DNA of 64,000 nucleotides, from the NCBI GenBank assembly GCA_963786495.1, contig CAWAZL010000011.1, positions 1-64,000 of the forward strand, in the 5' to 3' direction. The stretch's first letter is position 1. Each line of letters starts with the position of its first letter. The position numbers and the translations under genes are program-made. Shown here piece after piece: positions 63,007-64,000 of this stretch. The notes beneath the pieces were generated by a model that searched no databases, had not been told where the DNA came from, and worked only from the letters and a program-made list of their open reading frames with translations. The stretch comes from JALZKA01 sp963786495 (GTDB lineage Bacteria > Actinomycetota > Thermoleophilia > Solirubrobacterales > 70-9).

Positions 63007-64000
<994 letters not shown>

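Overview
The window looks like two different genomes joined in one contig. Bases 1 to about 7,300 carry Opitutales/Verrucomicrobia-like genes (GH13 debranching-type enzyme, alkaline-phosphatase-family phosphodiesterase, MnmA, FUSC-family membrane protein, TPR lipoprotein). Every one is cut by several frameshifts, roughly one indel per 150-300 bases. From about 7,300 onward the DNA is a high-GC actinobacterium, and gene content and order suggest class Thermoleophilia (Solirubrobacterales/Gaiellales). The signs are MurT/GatD, RNase J plus RNase Y, a cinA-thpR-recA-recX-rny-miaB-miaA-dapF run, a rpsO-pnp-M16-dapB-dapA-rnj run, and many GTG/TTG starts with 4-base overlaps. The taxonomic placement is an inference from gene content; no database was consulted.

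Layout of the actinobacterial part. 7.3-13 kb: accessory genes (alpha/beta hydrolases, a secreted repeat protein, DUF3052, a cyclophilin lipoprotein). 13.1-17.5 kb: a plus-strand operon SAM-methyltransferase / lipid kinase / MurT / SAM-methyltransferase / GatD, which amidates lipid II. 17.5-23.5 kb: NTF2-like, GNAT, HflX plus dUTPase (read as one frame), a GH114-like protein, an NDP-sugar-type epimerase and an EamA-like permease. 23.6-37.5 kb: a minus-strand housekeeping run (RidA, DapL-type aminotransferase, DapF, MiaA, MiaB, cupredoxin, RNase Y, RecX, RecA, ThpR, epoxide hydrolase, CinA). 37.5-45 kb: OsmC, a crystallin-like inhibitor, an FHA-HTH protein, a sensor Ser/Thr kinase and FtsK. 45.1-47.3 kb: a two-component system. 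47.4-64 kb: RNase J, DapA, amidase, DapB, M16 peptidase, PNPase, then the rpsO-ribF-truB-nrnA-rbfA-ylxP-infB-nusA translation/transcription operon, with nusA cut by the right edge.

Functional links. DapA, DapB, a DapL-type aminotransferase and a DapF homologue together encode the short aminotransferase route from aspartate semialdehyde to diaminopimelate. The DapF homologue has serine in place of both catalytic cysteines. RNase Y, RNase J, PNPase and NrnA give a nearly complete RNA-decay set. Six small NTF2/SnoaL-like proteins are scattered through 35 kb.

Reading caution. Isolated frameshifts also occur in the actinobacterial part, more densely at 58-64 kb. They are most likely sequencing or assembly indels, because they hit conserved single-copy genes (infB, rbfA, truB, rny).
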